From: an uncultured Oscillibacter sp.
Lineage (GTDB): Bacteria > Bacillota > Clostridia > Oscillospirales > Oscillospiraceae
Direction: 5' to 3'
Assembly: GCA_946530565.1 (NCBI GenBank)
Contig: CAMNAE010000053.1
Span: 1 to 8,344 of the forward strand
Length of the DNA stretch: 8,344 bases
In this document: in pieces, positions 1 to 6,362 of the stretch
Layout of the letters: every line of letters begins with the position of its first letter
Position numbering within the stretch: position 1 is the first letter of the stretch
Program-made: the position numbers and the translations under genes
The notes under the pieces: model-generated
Databases searched by the model: none
What the model saw: only the letters and a program-made list of their open reading frames with translations
What the model was told of the DNA's origin: nothing

Positions 1-1
1 C

Positions 2-763
2 ATGAACTACGACGCCTTTATGGATCCCGTGAGCTACTTTTTAACGGGCATGGAAAAGCACTCCGACCGCTGCTGCGAGGAGCTTTACCAGAACGGCGAG
101 CAGTGCCTCAGGTCCCTTACCGAGACGATGGCGCATCTGCCGGAAAACGCGCTGCTCTGCGCGATGAACCAGCTGAGCAACCATGACCACAGCCGCTTTT
201 TAACGCGCACGAACCGCACGGTCGGCCGTGTCGCTACGCTTGGCAGCGCCCGGGCGGGCGAGGGGATCGACAAGGCGATCTTCCGCGAGGCGGTGCTCAT
301 GCTCTATACGCTCCCCGGCGCGCCGACGATCTATTACGGCGACGAGGCCGGGCAGGTCGGCTGGACGGATCCCGACAACCGCAGGACCTATCCCTGGGGG
401 CACGAGGATCTCGAGCTCATCGACCTGCACCGGGCGCTTGCCCATCTGCGTCAGGCGCTCCCCTGCCTGAAAGACGGCTCCTATCTGCCGCTCGCCGGGG
501 GGGAGGGCTATGTCGCCTATGCGCGCTTCAACGCGAGTGCGTGCGCGGTCGCGATCGTCAACTGCCTGGAGCGGCCGCTTTCGCTGCGCCTTCCGCTCTG
601 GAGGCTCGGCCTTTCCGCGGGCACGGTGCTCACCGAGCGCATCCGCACGACCGTTGAGGGCTGCATCCGCACCGATATGCAGACGGACGCGCTGGACGCG
701 CAGGGCTGCCTGAGGGTTACCCTGCCGGGCAGATCCTCGCTGCTCTGCTCCTGCGCTTATTGA
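2..763 (+). CDS. GH13 alpha-glucan hydrolase (neopullulanase/alpha-amylase-like), C-terminal part
   Basis: This is the 3' part of a glycoside hydrolase family 13 enzyme acting on alpha-1,4/1,6-glucans such as maltodextrin, pullulan or glycogen. About 253 residues are visible. The Met at position 2 is probably internal, because the stretch starting NYDAFMDPVSYFLTGMEKHSD lies well inside related proteins, so the start, the nucleophile and the acid/base are upstream of the window. Conserved region IV is present as NQLSNHD (residues 56-62), giving the transition-state-stabilising Asp at visible residue 62. The last barrel strand region follows (LPGAPTIYYGDEAG, about residues 104-117). Residues from about 145 to the end form the beta-rich C-terminal domain and are rather divergent. 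The stop is 22 nt before glgB, which has its own AGGAGG, so the two genes probably form an operon for storage or dietary glucan processing. The GH13 subfamily is uncertain; a cyclomaltodextrinase or neopullulanase type is my best guess. No signal peptide can be judged. Confidence 0.85.
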   Translation: MNYDAFMDPVSYFLTGMEKHSDRCCEELYQNGEQCLRSLTETMAHLPENALLCAMNQLSNHDHSRFLTRTNRTVGRVATLGSARAGEGIDKAIFREAVLMLYTLPGAPTIYYGDEAGQVGWTDPDNRRTYPWGHEDLELIDLHRALAHLRQALPCLKDGSYLPLAGGEGYVAYARFNASACAVAIVNCLERPLSLRLPLWRLGLSAGTVLTERIRTTVEGCIRTDMQTDALDAQGCLRVTLPGRSSLLCSCAY

Positions 764-785
764 TCGCAATACAGGAGGTTGGATC

Positions 786-2717
786 ATGGCGAAGCAAATC
801 AAGAAGAGCCCCGTGTTTACCGAATACGATCAGTTCCTCTTCCGTGAGGGGACGCACTATGATCTCTATCATAAGCTGGGCGCGCTGATGACGACCGAGA
901 ACCGGCGAAAGGGTGTGCGCTTTTCCGTGTGGGCGCCGCACGCGCACGCGGTCTCTGTGCTGCTTGCCTCTAAAGGCTGGGGCGAGAGCCCGGTCCCGCT
1001 GAGCGTGGACGGCAGCGGCGTTTGGAGCGCCTTCGTTCCCGGCGTCAAAGCCGGTGAGGCCTACCGCTTTTTGATCGCCGGTGCCGACGGGCAGGATCAC
1101 TATAAATCCGACCCGATGGCCTTTCAGGCGGAAAAACGCCCGGCGAACGCCTCGGTCGTTGCGCCGCTCGAGGGTTACGTCTGGCAGGATGCGGCGCATC
1201 AGAGCGCCCGCGATCCCCGAAAGGTTTTAAGCGAGCCCATGTCGATCTATGAGGTGCACCTGGGCTCCTGGAAGAAGAGATTCATGTCCGAAGACGATGA
1301 AGACGGCTTTTTGAATTACCGCGAGCTCGCCGACCAGCTTGCAGAATATGTAAACTGGTTAGGCTTTACACATGTTGAATTGATCGGCATTTGCGAGCAT
1401 CCCTTCGACGGCTCCTGGGGATATCAGGTCACGGGCTTCTACGCGCCGACCTCCCGGCTCGGCACGCCCGACGATTTCCGCTATTTCGTCGACCGGATGC
1501 ATCAGGCGGGCATCGGCGTCATTCTCGACTGGGTTCCTGCGCACTTCCCGCGCGACGCCTTCGGCCTTGCCTGGTTCGACGGCGCGCCGCTCTACGAGTC
1601 CGAGGACCCGCTGCTCGCGACCTACCCGGAGTGGAGCACGAACGCCTTTGACCACAGCAGGCCCGAGGTGCGCTCGTTTTTGATCTCGAACGCCTTTTAC
1701 TGGCTGCGCGAGTTCCACGTCGACGCGCTGCGTGTCGACGCGGTCGCGGCGATGCTCAACACGAACTTCTCGCGCGGCGAGTGGCGCCCGAACAAATACG
1801 GCGGTACCGAGAACCTCGAGAGCATCGCCTTTATAAAGCAGCTCAACACCGTGCTCGCCGAGAGCGGAGCTGGCTATCTGATCGCCGAGGACTCGAGCAT
1901 CATGCGGGGGATCACGGCGCCGGTCTCCGAGGGCGGCCTCGGCTTCAAGCTCAAGTGGAGCCTCGGCTGGATGAACGACACGCTCAAGTACTTAAAGCAC
2001 GACCCGATCTTCCGCAAATGGCACCACGGCGCGCTGACCTATATCGCCGATTACGCCTTTACCGAGCAGTTCGTGCTCGTTTTGAGCCATGACGAGGTCG
2101 TGCACTTAAAGCACGCGATGGTCGAAAAGTTCCCCGGGAGCCTGCCGGACCGCTTGGCGGCGCTCAAAACGCTCTATGCCTTCCAGTTCACCTTCCCGGG
2201 CAAAAAGCTCCTCTTTATGGGGCAGGAGTTCGCGCAGGAGCGCGAGTGGTCGGAAAAGCGGGAGCTCGACTGGTGGAACGCCGAGGACTTCGGCCACCGC
2301 GACGTGTTGCAGTGCGTGCGGAATCTCGCGGGGCTCTATCGCTCAGAGCCCTGCCTGTACGTGGATTCCGGGGATCCGACGACCTTTGAGTGGGTAGAGC
2401 GAAACGACGCGGACCGTAACGTCATCAGCTTCATCCGCCGCAATCCCTGGAATTACGACGACGCGCTGCTCGTCGTGTGCAATTTCTCACCCGCGCAATA
2501 CAACGGCTACTGGATCGGTGTGCCCGAAGAGGGCTATTACTCCCGCGCCTTCAGCACCTACGATTCGCTCCCCGGCGCCGGCGGCCCGGGAGAGGGGCGT
2601 GACATCCCGCCGCTCACGAGCGTTCCTGAGGGCTGCAGCGGCCGCGCCCACCACATCGCCTACGACCTGCGGCCCTACGAGGCGATCGTCCTCCGCTTCC
2701 CCAAACGCGGAGGATGA
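786..2717 (+). CDS. glgB: 1,4-alpha-glucan (glycogen) branching enzyme GlgB
   Basis: Cytoplasmic enzyme that cuts an alpha-1,4-glucan chain and re-attaches the piece by an alpha-1,6 bond, making branches in glycogen. The protein is 643 residues, in the range of short-form branching enzymes. Order: a single N-terminal CBM48-like domain (about residues 15-125), the linker YEVHLGSWKK (155-164), the GH13 (beta/alpha)8 barrel (about 165-530), and an all-beta C-terminal domain. All four GH13 regions are intact: DWVPAHFP (248-254), DALRVDAV with nucleophile Asp318, AEDSS with acid/base Glu368, and LSHDEVVH with Asp436. The stretch NFSRGEWRPNKYGGTENLE after region II is typical of GlgB and separates it from amylases. 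The start is fixed by AGGAGG at 773-778. It follows a GH13 hydrolase gene by 22 nt. No other glycogen gene (glgA, glgC, glgP) is in view. A hairpin lies about 70 nt past the stop. Confidence 0.96.
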   Translation: MAKQIKKSPVFTEYDQFLFREGTHYDLYHKLGALMTTENRRKGVRFSVWAPHAHAVSVLLASKGWGESPVPLSVDGSGVWSAFVPGVKAGEAYRFLIAGADGQDHYKSDPMAFQAEKRPANASVVAPLEGYVWQDAAHQSARDPRKVLSEPMSIYEVHLGSWKKRFMSEDDEDGFLNYRELADQLAEYVNWLGFTHVELIGICEHPFDGSWGYQVTGFYAPTSRLGTPDDFRYFVDRMHQAGIGVILDWVPAHFPRDAFGLAWFDGAPLYESEDPLLATYPEWSTNAFDHSRPEVRSFLISNAFYWLREFHVDALRVDAVAAMLNTNFSRGEWRPNKYGGTENLESIAFIKQLNTVLAESGAGYLIAEDSSIMRGITAPVSEGGLGFKLKWSLGWMNDTLKYLKHDPIFRKWHHGALTYIADYAFTEQFVLVLSHDEVVHLKHAMVEKFPGSLPDRLAALKTLYAFQFTFPGKKLLFMGQEFAQEREWSEKRELDWWNAEDFGHRDVLQCVRNLAGLYRSEPCLYVDSGDPTTFEWVERNDADRNVISFIRRNPWNYDDALLVVCNFSPAQYNGYWIGVPEEGYYSRAFSTYDSLPGAGGPGEGRDIPPLTSVPEGCSGRAHHIAYDLRPYEAIVLRFPKRGG

Positions 2718-2786
2718 ACCCGAACAGGGAAACAGCATGCCCGATAAATCTCCGTTTCCAACAAAGCAGACCCTTTAGACTTGTAA

Positions 2787-2840
2787 AATTCGCCCGAGTT
2801 TGGCTACCTGTTATACAGGCTGCACAAATTCGGGCGAATT
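2787..2840 (+). terminator. Long hairpin after glgB, possible intrinsic terminator (or paired operators)
   Basis: A 16-bp stem pairs 2787-2802 with 2825-2840, with one G-U pair and otherwise perfect. The 22-nt loop contains its own 5-bp hairpin (2807-2811 with 2815-2819). A short A run precedes the left arm (2785-2788) and a broken T run follows the right arm (TTCTTTCT, 2839-2846), so it could stop transcription from glgB. The T run is weak and the loop is large for a standard intrinsic terminator. Each arm is also a near-palindrome by itself (AATTCG-NN-CGAATT), so protein binding is an alternative reading. Confidence 0.55.
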
Positions 2841-2880
2841 CTTTCTACATCGATTCAGAGGGAAAACAAGCAAAAAACAC

Positions 2881-2910
2881 TTTACAAAACGGGCAAAAAG
2901 GGTGTATTCT
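2881..2910 (+). promoter_or_regulatory. Candidate sigma-A promoter of the hydroxyacid dehydrogenase/Etf operon
   Basis: A TTTACA box (2881-2886; five of six match TTGACA) lies 18 bp before TATTCT (2905-2910; four of six match TATAAT). The expected transcription start is near 2916-2918, which leaves a leader of about 70 nt before the ATG at 2986. The region is clearly AT-richer than the surrounding genes. It is the best match I see in the 268-nt gap, and its position directly upstream of the operator at 2920-2936 supports it. No reporter or transcript data are available to me. Confidence 0.5.
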
Positions 2911-2919
2911 GTCTTCGGA

Positions 2920-2936
2920 AATTGGTAGGGCCAATT
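2920..2936 (+). promoter_or_regulatory. PdhR/LldR-like GntR-family operator
   Basis: AATTGGTAGGGCCAATT is an inverted repeat. Counting one more base on each side, the arms AAATTGG (2919-2925) and CCAATTT (2931-2937) are perfect around a 5-bp spacer. From memory, E. coli PdhR boxes are close to AATTGGTNNNACCAATT, and FadR-subfamily sites generally carry a TGGTNNNACCA core; this site differs from the PdhR form at one inner base (G for A at 2930). It lies just after the predicted transcription start, a typical repressor position. The GntR/FCD regulator encoded at 7398 is the natural candidate to bind it. Confidence 0.6.
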
Positions 2937-2942
2937 TTTCAA

Positions 2943-2965
2943 AACCCAATTCGCAACCCAATTCG
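2943..2965 (+). repeat. 11-bp tandem direct repeat in the operon leader
   Basis: AACCCAATTCG occurs at 2943-2953 and again at 2955-2965, a 12-bp period. Each copy contains CCAATT, the right half of the adjacent operator, so CCAATT appears at 2931, 2946 and 2958. The second copy ends 6 nt before the GGAGG ribosome binding site (2972-2976). The copies could be extra half-sites for the same regulator or a chance duplication. Confidence 0.5.
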
Positions 2966-2985
2966 GATCATGGAGGTCAGGTCTT

Positions 2986-4404
2986 ATGGATTACCAGAAG
3001 CTCACTCCCGAGCTGATCGAGCAGCTCAAGGCCATCGCGCCCGGCCGTGTCTTCACGAACGGCGACATCAACGAGGACTACACCCACGATGAAATGCCCA
3101 TCTACGGCAAGGCCAGCCCCGAGGCCGTGGTGGAGGCGCTCACCACCGAGGAGATCGCCGCTGTTATGAAGCTCTGCAACGAGCATCACATCCCCGTGAC
3201 GCCGCGCGGCGCCGGTACGGGTCTTGTCGGCGGCTGCGTGCCCGTTGAGGGCGGCGTGCTTCTGGTGACCACCCGCATGAACAAGATCCTCGAATACGAT
3301 CTTGAAAACTTCGTCGTCCGCGTGCAGCCCGGCGTGCTTTTGAACACCCTGGCCGAGGACGCCCAGAAGCAGGGCCTCCTGTATCCGCCCGATCCCGGCG
3401 AGAAGTTCGCGACCCTCGGCGGCAACGTCTCTACGAACGCCGGCGGCATGCGCGCGGTCAAGTACGGCTGCACGCGCGACTATGTCCGTGCGATGACCGT
3501 CGTGCTCCCGACCGGCGAGATCGTCAAGTTCGGCAGCACGGTCTCCAAGACGAGCTCCGGCTACAGCCTTTTAAACCTGATGATCGGCTCCGAGGGCACG
3601 CTCGGCATCATCACCGAGCTGACCTTAAAGCTCATCCCGATGCCCAAGGCGAACGTCAGCCTGATCATTCCGTTCCCGGATCTGGAGTCCGCGATCGGGA
3701 CTGTGCCCAAGATCTTCATGGCGGGACTCAAGCCGCAGGCGCTCGAGTTCATGGGCAAGGAGATCGTCATCTCCTCCGAGGCCTATGTCGGCAAGCAGGT
3801 CTTCCCGCGCGAGATCGACGGGGTGGAGGCCGAGGCCTATCTCCTCGTCACCTTCGACGGCGACAACGAAGAGGAACTCGAGGCGATCTCCGAGCAGGCC
3901 AGCGAGGTCGTGTTCGACAACGGCGCGATCGACGTGCTCGTCGCCGACACGCCGGCCCTCAAGCGTGATGCCTGGGCGGCGCGTTCGAGCTTCCTCGAGG
4001 CGATCATGGCCGACACGAAGCTGCTCGACGAGTGCGACGTGGTCGTGCCCGTGAATCAGATCGCGCCCTTCCTCGTGTACGTCAAGTCCCTGGAAGACGA
4101 GATCGGCCTCACCGTGAAGAGCTTCGGCCACGCGGGCGACGGCAACCTGCACATCTACTGCTGCTCCAACGAGCTTGAAGAGGCCGAGTTCATCTCTCTT
4201 GCCGAGCAGTTCATGGAGAAGGTCTACATCAAAGCCACCGAGCTCGGCGGCCAGGTCTCCGGCGAGCACGGCATCGGCCGCGGCAAGGTGAGCTTCCTCA
4301 AAGACTCCATCGGCGAGACCTCGATGGCGCTCATGGAGAACATCAAGCGCGTGTTCGACCCGAACATGATCCTGAACCCCGGCAAGGTCTGCTACAAGCT
4401 GTAA
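2986..4404 (+). CDS. glcD: FAD-linked 2-hydroxyacid (lactate/glycolate-type) dehydrogenase, GlcD/LctD family
   Basis: Flavoprotein of the FAD-binding type-4 (VAO/GlcD) family that oxidises a 2-hydroxyacid to the 2-oxoacid. In acetogens and lactate-using clostridia the homologue LctD oxidises lactate to pyruvate and passes electrons to an Etf. The protein is 472 residues, a normal family length. The N-terminal FAD domain holds PRGAGTGLVGG (73-83), PDPGEKFATLGGNVSTNAGG (135-154) and SEGTLGI (202-208). The C-terminal substrate domain holds HAGDGNLH (382-389), GEHGIG (426-431) and NPGK (464-467); the His residues of these motifs line the active or metal site in the family. There is no signal peptide or membrane segment. 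GGAGG at 2972-2976 sets the start. It is the first gene of a four-gene operon with etfBA, which makes Etf the likely acceptor. Lactate is the favoured substrate, but glycolate, 2-hydroxyglutarate or another hydroxyacid cannot be excluded; the symbol denotes family only. Confidence 0.88.
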   Translation: MDYQKLTPELIEQLKAIAPGRVFTNGDINEDYTHDEMPIYGKASPEAVVEALTTEEIAAVMKLCNEHHIPVTPRGAGTGLVGGCVPVEGGVLLVTTRMNKILEYDLENFVVRVQPGVLLNTLAEDAQKQGLLYPPDPGEKFATLGGNVSTNAGGMRAVKYGCTRDYVRAMTVVLPTGEIVKFGSTVSKTSSGYSLLNLMIGSEGTLGIITELTLKLIPMPKANVSLIIPFPDLESAIGTVPKIFMAGLKPQALEFMGKEIVISSEAYVGKQVFPREIDGVEAEAYLLVTFDGDNEEELEAISEQASEVVFDNGAIDVLVADTPALKRDAWAARSSFLEAIMADTKLLDECDVVVPVNQIAPFLVYVKSLEDEIGLTVKSFGHAGDGNLHIYCCSNELEEAEFISLAEQFMEKVYIKATELGGQVSGEHGIGRGKVSFLKDSIGETSMALMENIKRVFDPNMILNPGKVCYKL

Positions 4405-4431
4405 GATTAACGATACAGGAGGAATATAGAC

Positions 4432-5571
4432 ATGGCTTATCTGTTCAACGAAGAGGATCTGGACCTCTATGAAACCGTAAAGGACTTCTGCGAAAACGAG
4501 ATCAAGGAGCAGTGCAAGGAATACGATGTCTCCGGCGAGTGGCCGACCGAGATCTATGAGAAGGCCGCCGAGATGGGCCTCAACGCCCTCGAGGTGCCCG
4601 AGGAGTACGGCGGTCTGGGCCTTGAGCGCCTGACGGTCGCCGCCCTCATGGAGGAGATGGCCAAGGCCGACGCCGGCTTTGTCACCACGATCACCGCCTC
4701 GAACCTCGCCCTCAAGGCCGTTCTGATCGGCGGCAACGAGGAGCAGAAGCAGCACTGCTGCGACTTCCTGCTCGACGGCAAGCACGCCGCCTTCTGCCTG
4801 ACCGAGCCCATGGCGGGCTCCGACGCCGGCAACTCCAAGACCACCGCCGTGCGCGACGGCGACGAGTATGTTTTAAACGGCCGCAAGTGCTTCATCACCA
4901 ACGGCGCCGTCGCCTCCTTCTATGTCGTCACCGCGATGACCGACAAGACCAAGGGCGTCAAGGGCATGAGCGCCTTCATCGTCGAGGCCGGCACCCCGGG
5001 ACTCTCCACCGGCAACCACGAGAACAAGATGGGCATCCGCACCTCCAACACCTGCGATGTCGTGCTTGAGGACGTCCGCGTCCCCGCCAGCGCGATGATC
5101 GGCGAGGAGGGCCAAGGCTATTCGATCGCCATGAAGACGCTCGACATGTCCCGCACCTGGGTCGGCTGCGGCGCCGTGGGCATTGCCCAGCGCGCGATCG
5201 ACGAGGCTGTTGCCTACGGCAAGGAGCGCATCACCTTCGGCAAGCCCATCCTCAAGAACCAGGCCCTGCAGTTCAAGATCGCCGACATGGAGATCCGCTG
5301 CGAGACCGCGCGCCAGATGATCGCCCACGCGCTCATGCTCATGGACGCCGGCAAGCCCTATTCCAAGGAGTCCGCGATCGCGAAGTGCTATGCCGGCGAC
5401 GTCGCCGTGCAGAACGCGCTCGAGGCGATCCAGATCCTCGGCGGCTACGGCTACTCCCGCGAGTATCCCGTTGAGAAGCTCCTCCGCGACGCCAAGATCT
5501 TCCAGATCTACGAGGGCACCAACGAGATCCAGCGCGTCGTCATCGCGAAGAATGTCATCGGCAAGTTCTGA
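4432..5571 (+). CDS. Acyl-CoA dehydrogenase / enoyl-CoA reductase (Etf-linked)
   Basis: FAD enzyme that interconverts an acyl-CoA and its 2,3-enoyl-CoA, exchanging electrons with Etf. The protein is 379 residues, standard for short-chain bacterial family members. The N-terminal helical domain covers about 1-115 and the middle beta domain about 120-225, with signature CLTEPMAGSDAG (122-133). The C-terminal helical domain carries the second signature QILGGYGYSREYPVEKLLRDAK (334-355). The catalytic base is Glu361 in YEGTNEIQR, the position used by butyryl- and medium-chain enzymes. AGGAGGA (4417-4423) precedes the ATG, 27 nt after the dehydrogenase gene. The order ACAD-etfB-etfA matches bcd-etfBA and carCDE-type clusters of anaerobes. 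No crotonase, thiolase, 3-hydroxyacyl-CoA dehydrogenase or CoA transferase gene lies beside it, so this is not the usual butyryl-CoA cluster. Candidates are butyryl-CoA dehydrogenase, acryloyl-CoA reductase (propionate formation) or an aryl-acrylyl-CoA reductase; sequence alone does not decide. Confidence 0.92.
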   Translation: MAYLFNEEDLDLYETVKDFCENEIKEQCKEYDVSGEWPTEIYEKAAEMGLNALEVPEEYGGLGLERLTVAALMEEMAKADAGFVTTITASNLALKAVLIGGNEEQKQHCCDFLLDGKHAAFCLTEPMAGSDAGNSKTTAVRDGDEYVLNGRKCFITNGAVASFYVVTAMTDKTKGVKGMSAFIVEAGTPGLSTGNHENKMGIRTSNTCDVVLEDVRVPASAMIGEEGQGYSIAMKTLDMSRTWVGCGAVGIAQRAIDEAVAYGKERITFGKPILKNQALQFKIADMEIRCETARQMIAHALMLMDAGKPYSKESAIAKCYAGDVAVQNALEAIQILGGYGYSREYPVEKLLRDAKIFQIYEGTNEIQRVVIAKNVIGKF

Positions 5572-5598
5572 TGAAAGCGTAAAGGAGCGAAATAGAAC

Positions 5599-6345
5599 AT
5601 GGAACTGTTAGTGTGCGTCAAGCAGGTGCCGGACGATTCCGTCACCGTGACCCTGGACGCTTCGGGCAAGCCGAACCTGGGCGGCATCACCCCGGTCGTC
5701 AACGCCTTTGATACCTATGCCCTCGAAATGGCCACCCGCTTCAAAGAGGCCAACGGAGGAAACGTCTCCGTCATCACCGTGGGCGACCTCAAGGAGAACG
5801 AGAAATCCCTCCGCTCCTGCCTCTCTGTCGGCGCCTCCACCGCGATCACCGTCTCCGCAGGCGATGCCGACGCAGCCTGCGCGCTCGCCTGCGGCATCCC
5901 CGCCGCCGGCACGTATGACGTGATCTTCTGCGGCAGCGAGTCCACCGACGTCTCTGCCGCCCAGACGGGCATCCGCCTGGCCGCTGCGCTGAACCTTCCG
6001 GTCGTCACGAACGTGCTCGCGCTCGAGCCGGCCGACGGCGGCCTCACGGTCAAACAGGAGACCGAAGAGGGCTACCGCACCGTGAGTGTGCCGACGCCCT
6101 GCGTGCTCACGATCGTGAAGCCCGCGTATGACCCCCGCTATCCGACCATGAAGAGCAAGATGGCGGCCCGCAAGATCCCCATCAGCACCGTGACCGTCGA
6201 TGCGCCCGCCGCCTCCGACGCCGCGAAGTGCGTGAAGATCAGCGCCCCCGCCCAGCGTCAGGCCGGCGTGAAGATCCAGGAAAAAGAGGCCGCCGACGCG
6301 GTCGCCAAGGCGATGGGTATGCTCATCGACCGCAAGCTGGTCTGA
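5599..6345 (+). CDS. etfB: Electron transfer flavoprotein beta subunit (FixA-like)
   Basis: Small subunit of the soluble heterodimeric Etf that carries electrons between flavin dehydrogenases. The protein is 248 residues, slightly shorter than the usual 250-265. The N-terminal VCVKQVPD (5-12) and NAFDTYALE (35-43) are typical. The nucleotide-binding segment reads CGSESTDVSAAQTG (111-124) where bifurcating clostridial EtfB proteins have a form like GRQAIDGDTAQVG; the Asp117, Gln122 and Gly124 positions remain but the GDT core is replaced. From memory this segment, and PTMKSKMAARKIP (182-194), look closer to E. coli FixA. The latter segment lies in the partner-recognition region. AGGAG at 5583-5587 precedes the ATG, 27 nt after the acyl-CoA dehydrogenase gene and 17 nt before etfA. 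The pairing with etfA makes the assignment secure; whether it binds AMP or a second FAD is open. Confidence 0.93.
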   Translation: MELLVCVKQVPDDSVTVTLDASGKPNLGGITPVVNAFDTYALEMATRFKEANGGNVSVITVGDLKENEKSLRSCLSVGASTAITVSAGDADAACALACGIPAAGTYDVIFCGSESTDVSAAQTGIRLAAALNLPVVTNVLALEPADGGLTVKQETEEGYRTVSVPTPCVLTIVKPAYDPRYPTMKSKMAARKIPISTVTVDAPAASDAAKCVKISAPAQRQAGVKIQEKEAADAVAKAMGMLIDRKLV

Positions 6346-6348
6346 GAG

Positions 6349-6353
6349 AGGAG
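6349..6353 (+). promoter_or_regulatory. Ribosome binding site fixing the etfA start
   Basis: AGGAG within a purine run lies 9 nt before the ATG at 6363 and directly after the etfB stop (6343-6345). It argues for 6363 as the etfA start rather than the in-frame ATG at 6228, which would add 45 codons overlapping etfB, has no comparable site, and would encode a basic, low-complexity extension unlike any EtfA N terminus. Confidence 0.8.
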
Positions 6354-6362
6354 AGAGATACG

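Noticed and set aside
200..802. Minus-strand reading frame opposite the GH13 gene
   Set aside because: Arg/Ala-rich antisense shadow; the plus strand has clear GH13 motifs.
2718..2985. Riboswitch or small RNA in the gap before glcD
   Set aside because: The predicted leader is only about 70 nt and is explained by an operator and repeats; I see no known aptamer-like conserved core.
2714..3016. Plus-strand 100-codon frame starting at the glgB stop (ATGA overlap)
   Set aside because: It runs through the hairpin, promoter and operator and into the glcD start; composition follows non-coding sequence and no domain is seen.
3625..4785. Long minus-strand reading frame (386 codons) across the glcD and acyl-CoA dehydrogenase genes
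   Set aside because: It lies antisense to two clear enzymes, has a repetitive Leu/Val/Asp/His-rich composition typical of the reverse of GC-ending codons, and has no recognisable domain.
6228..6362. 45-codon N-terminal extension of EtfA
   Set aside because: It overlaps etfB in another frame, has a basic low-complexity sequence, and a good ribosome binding site points to 6363.
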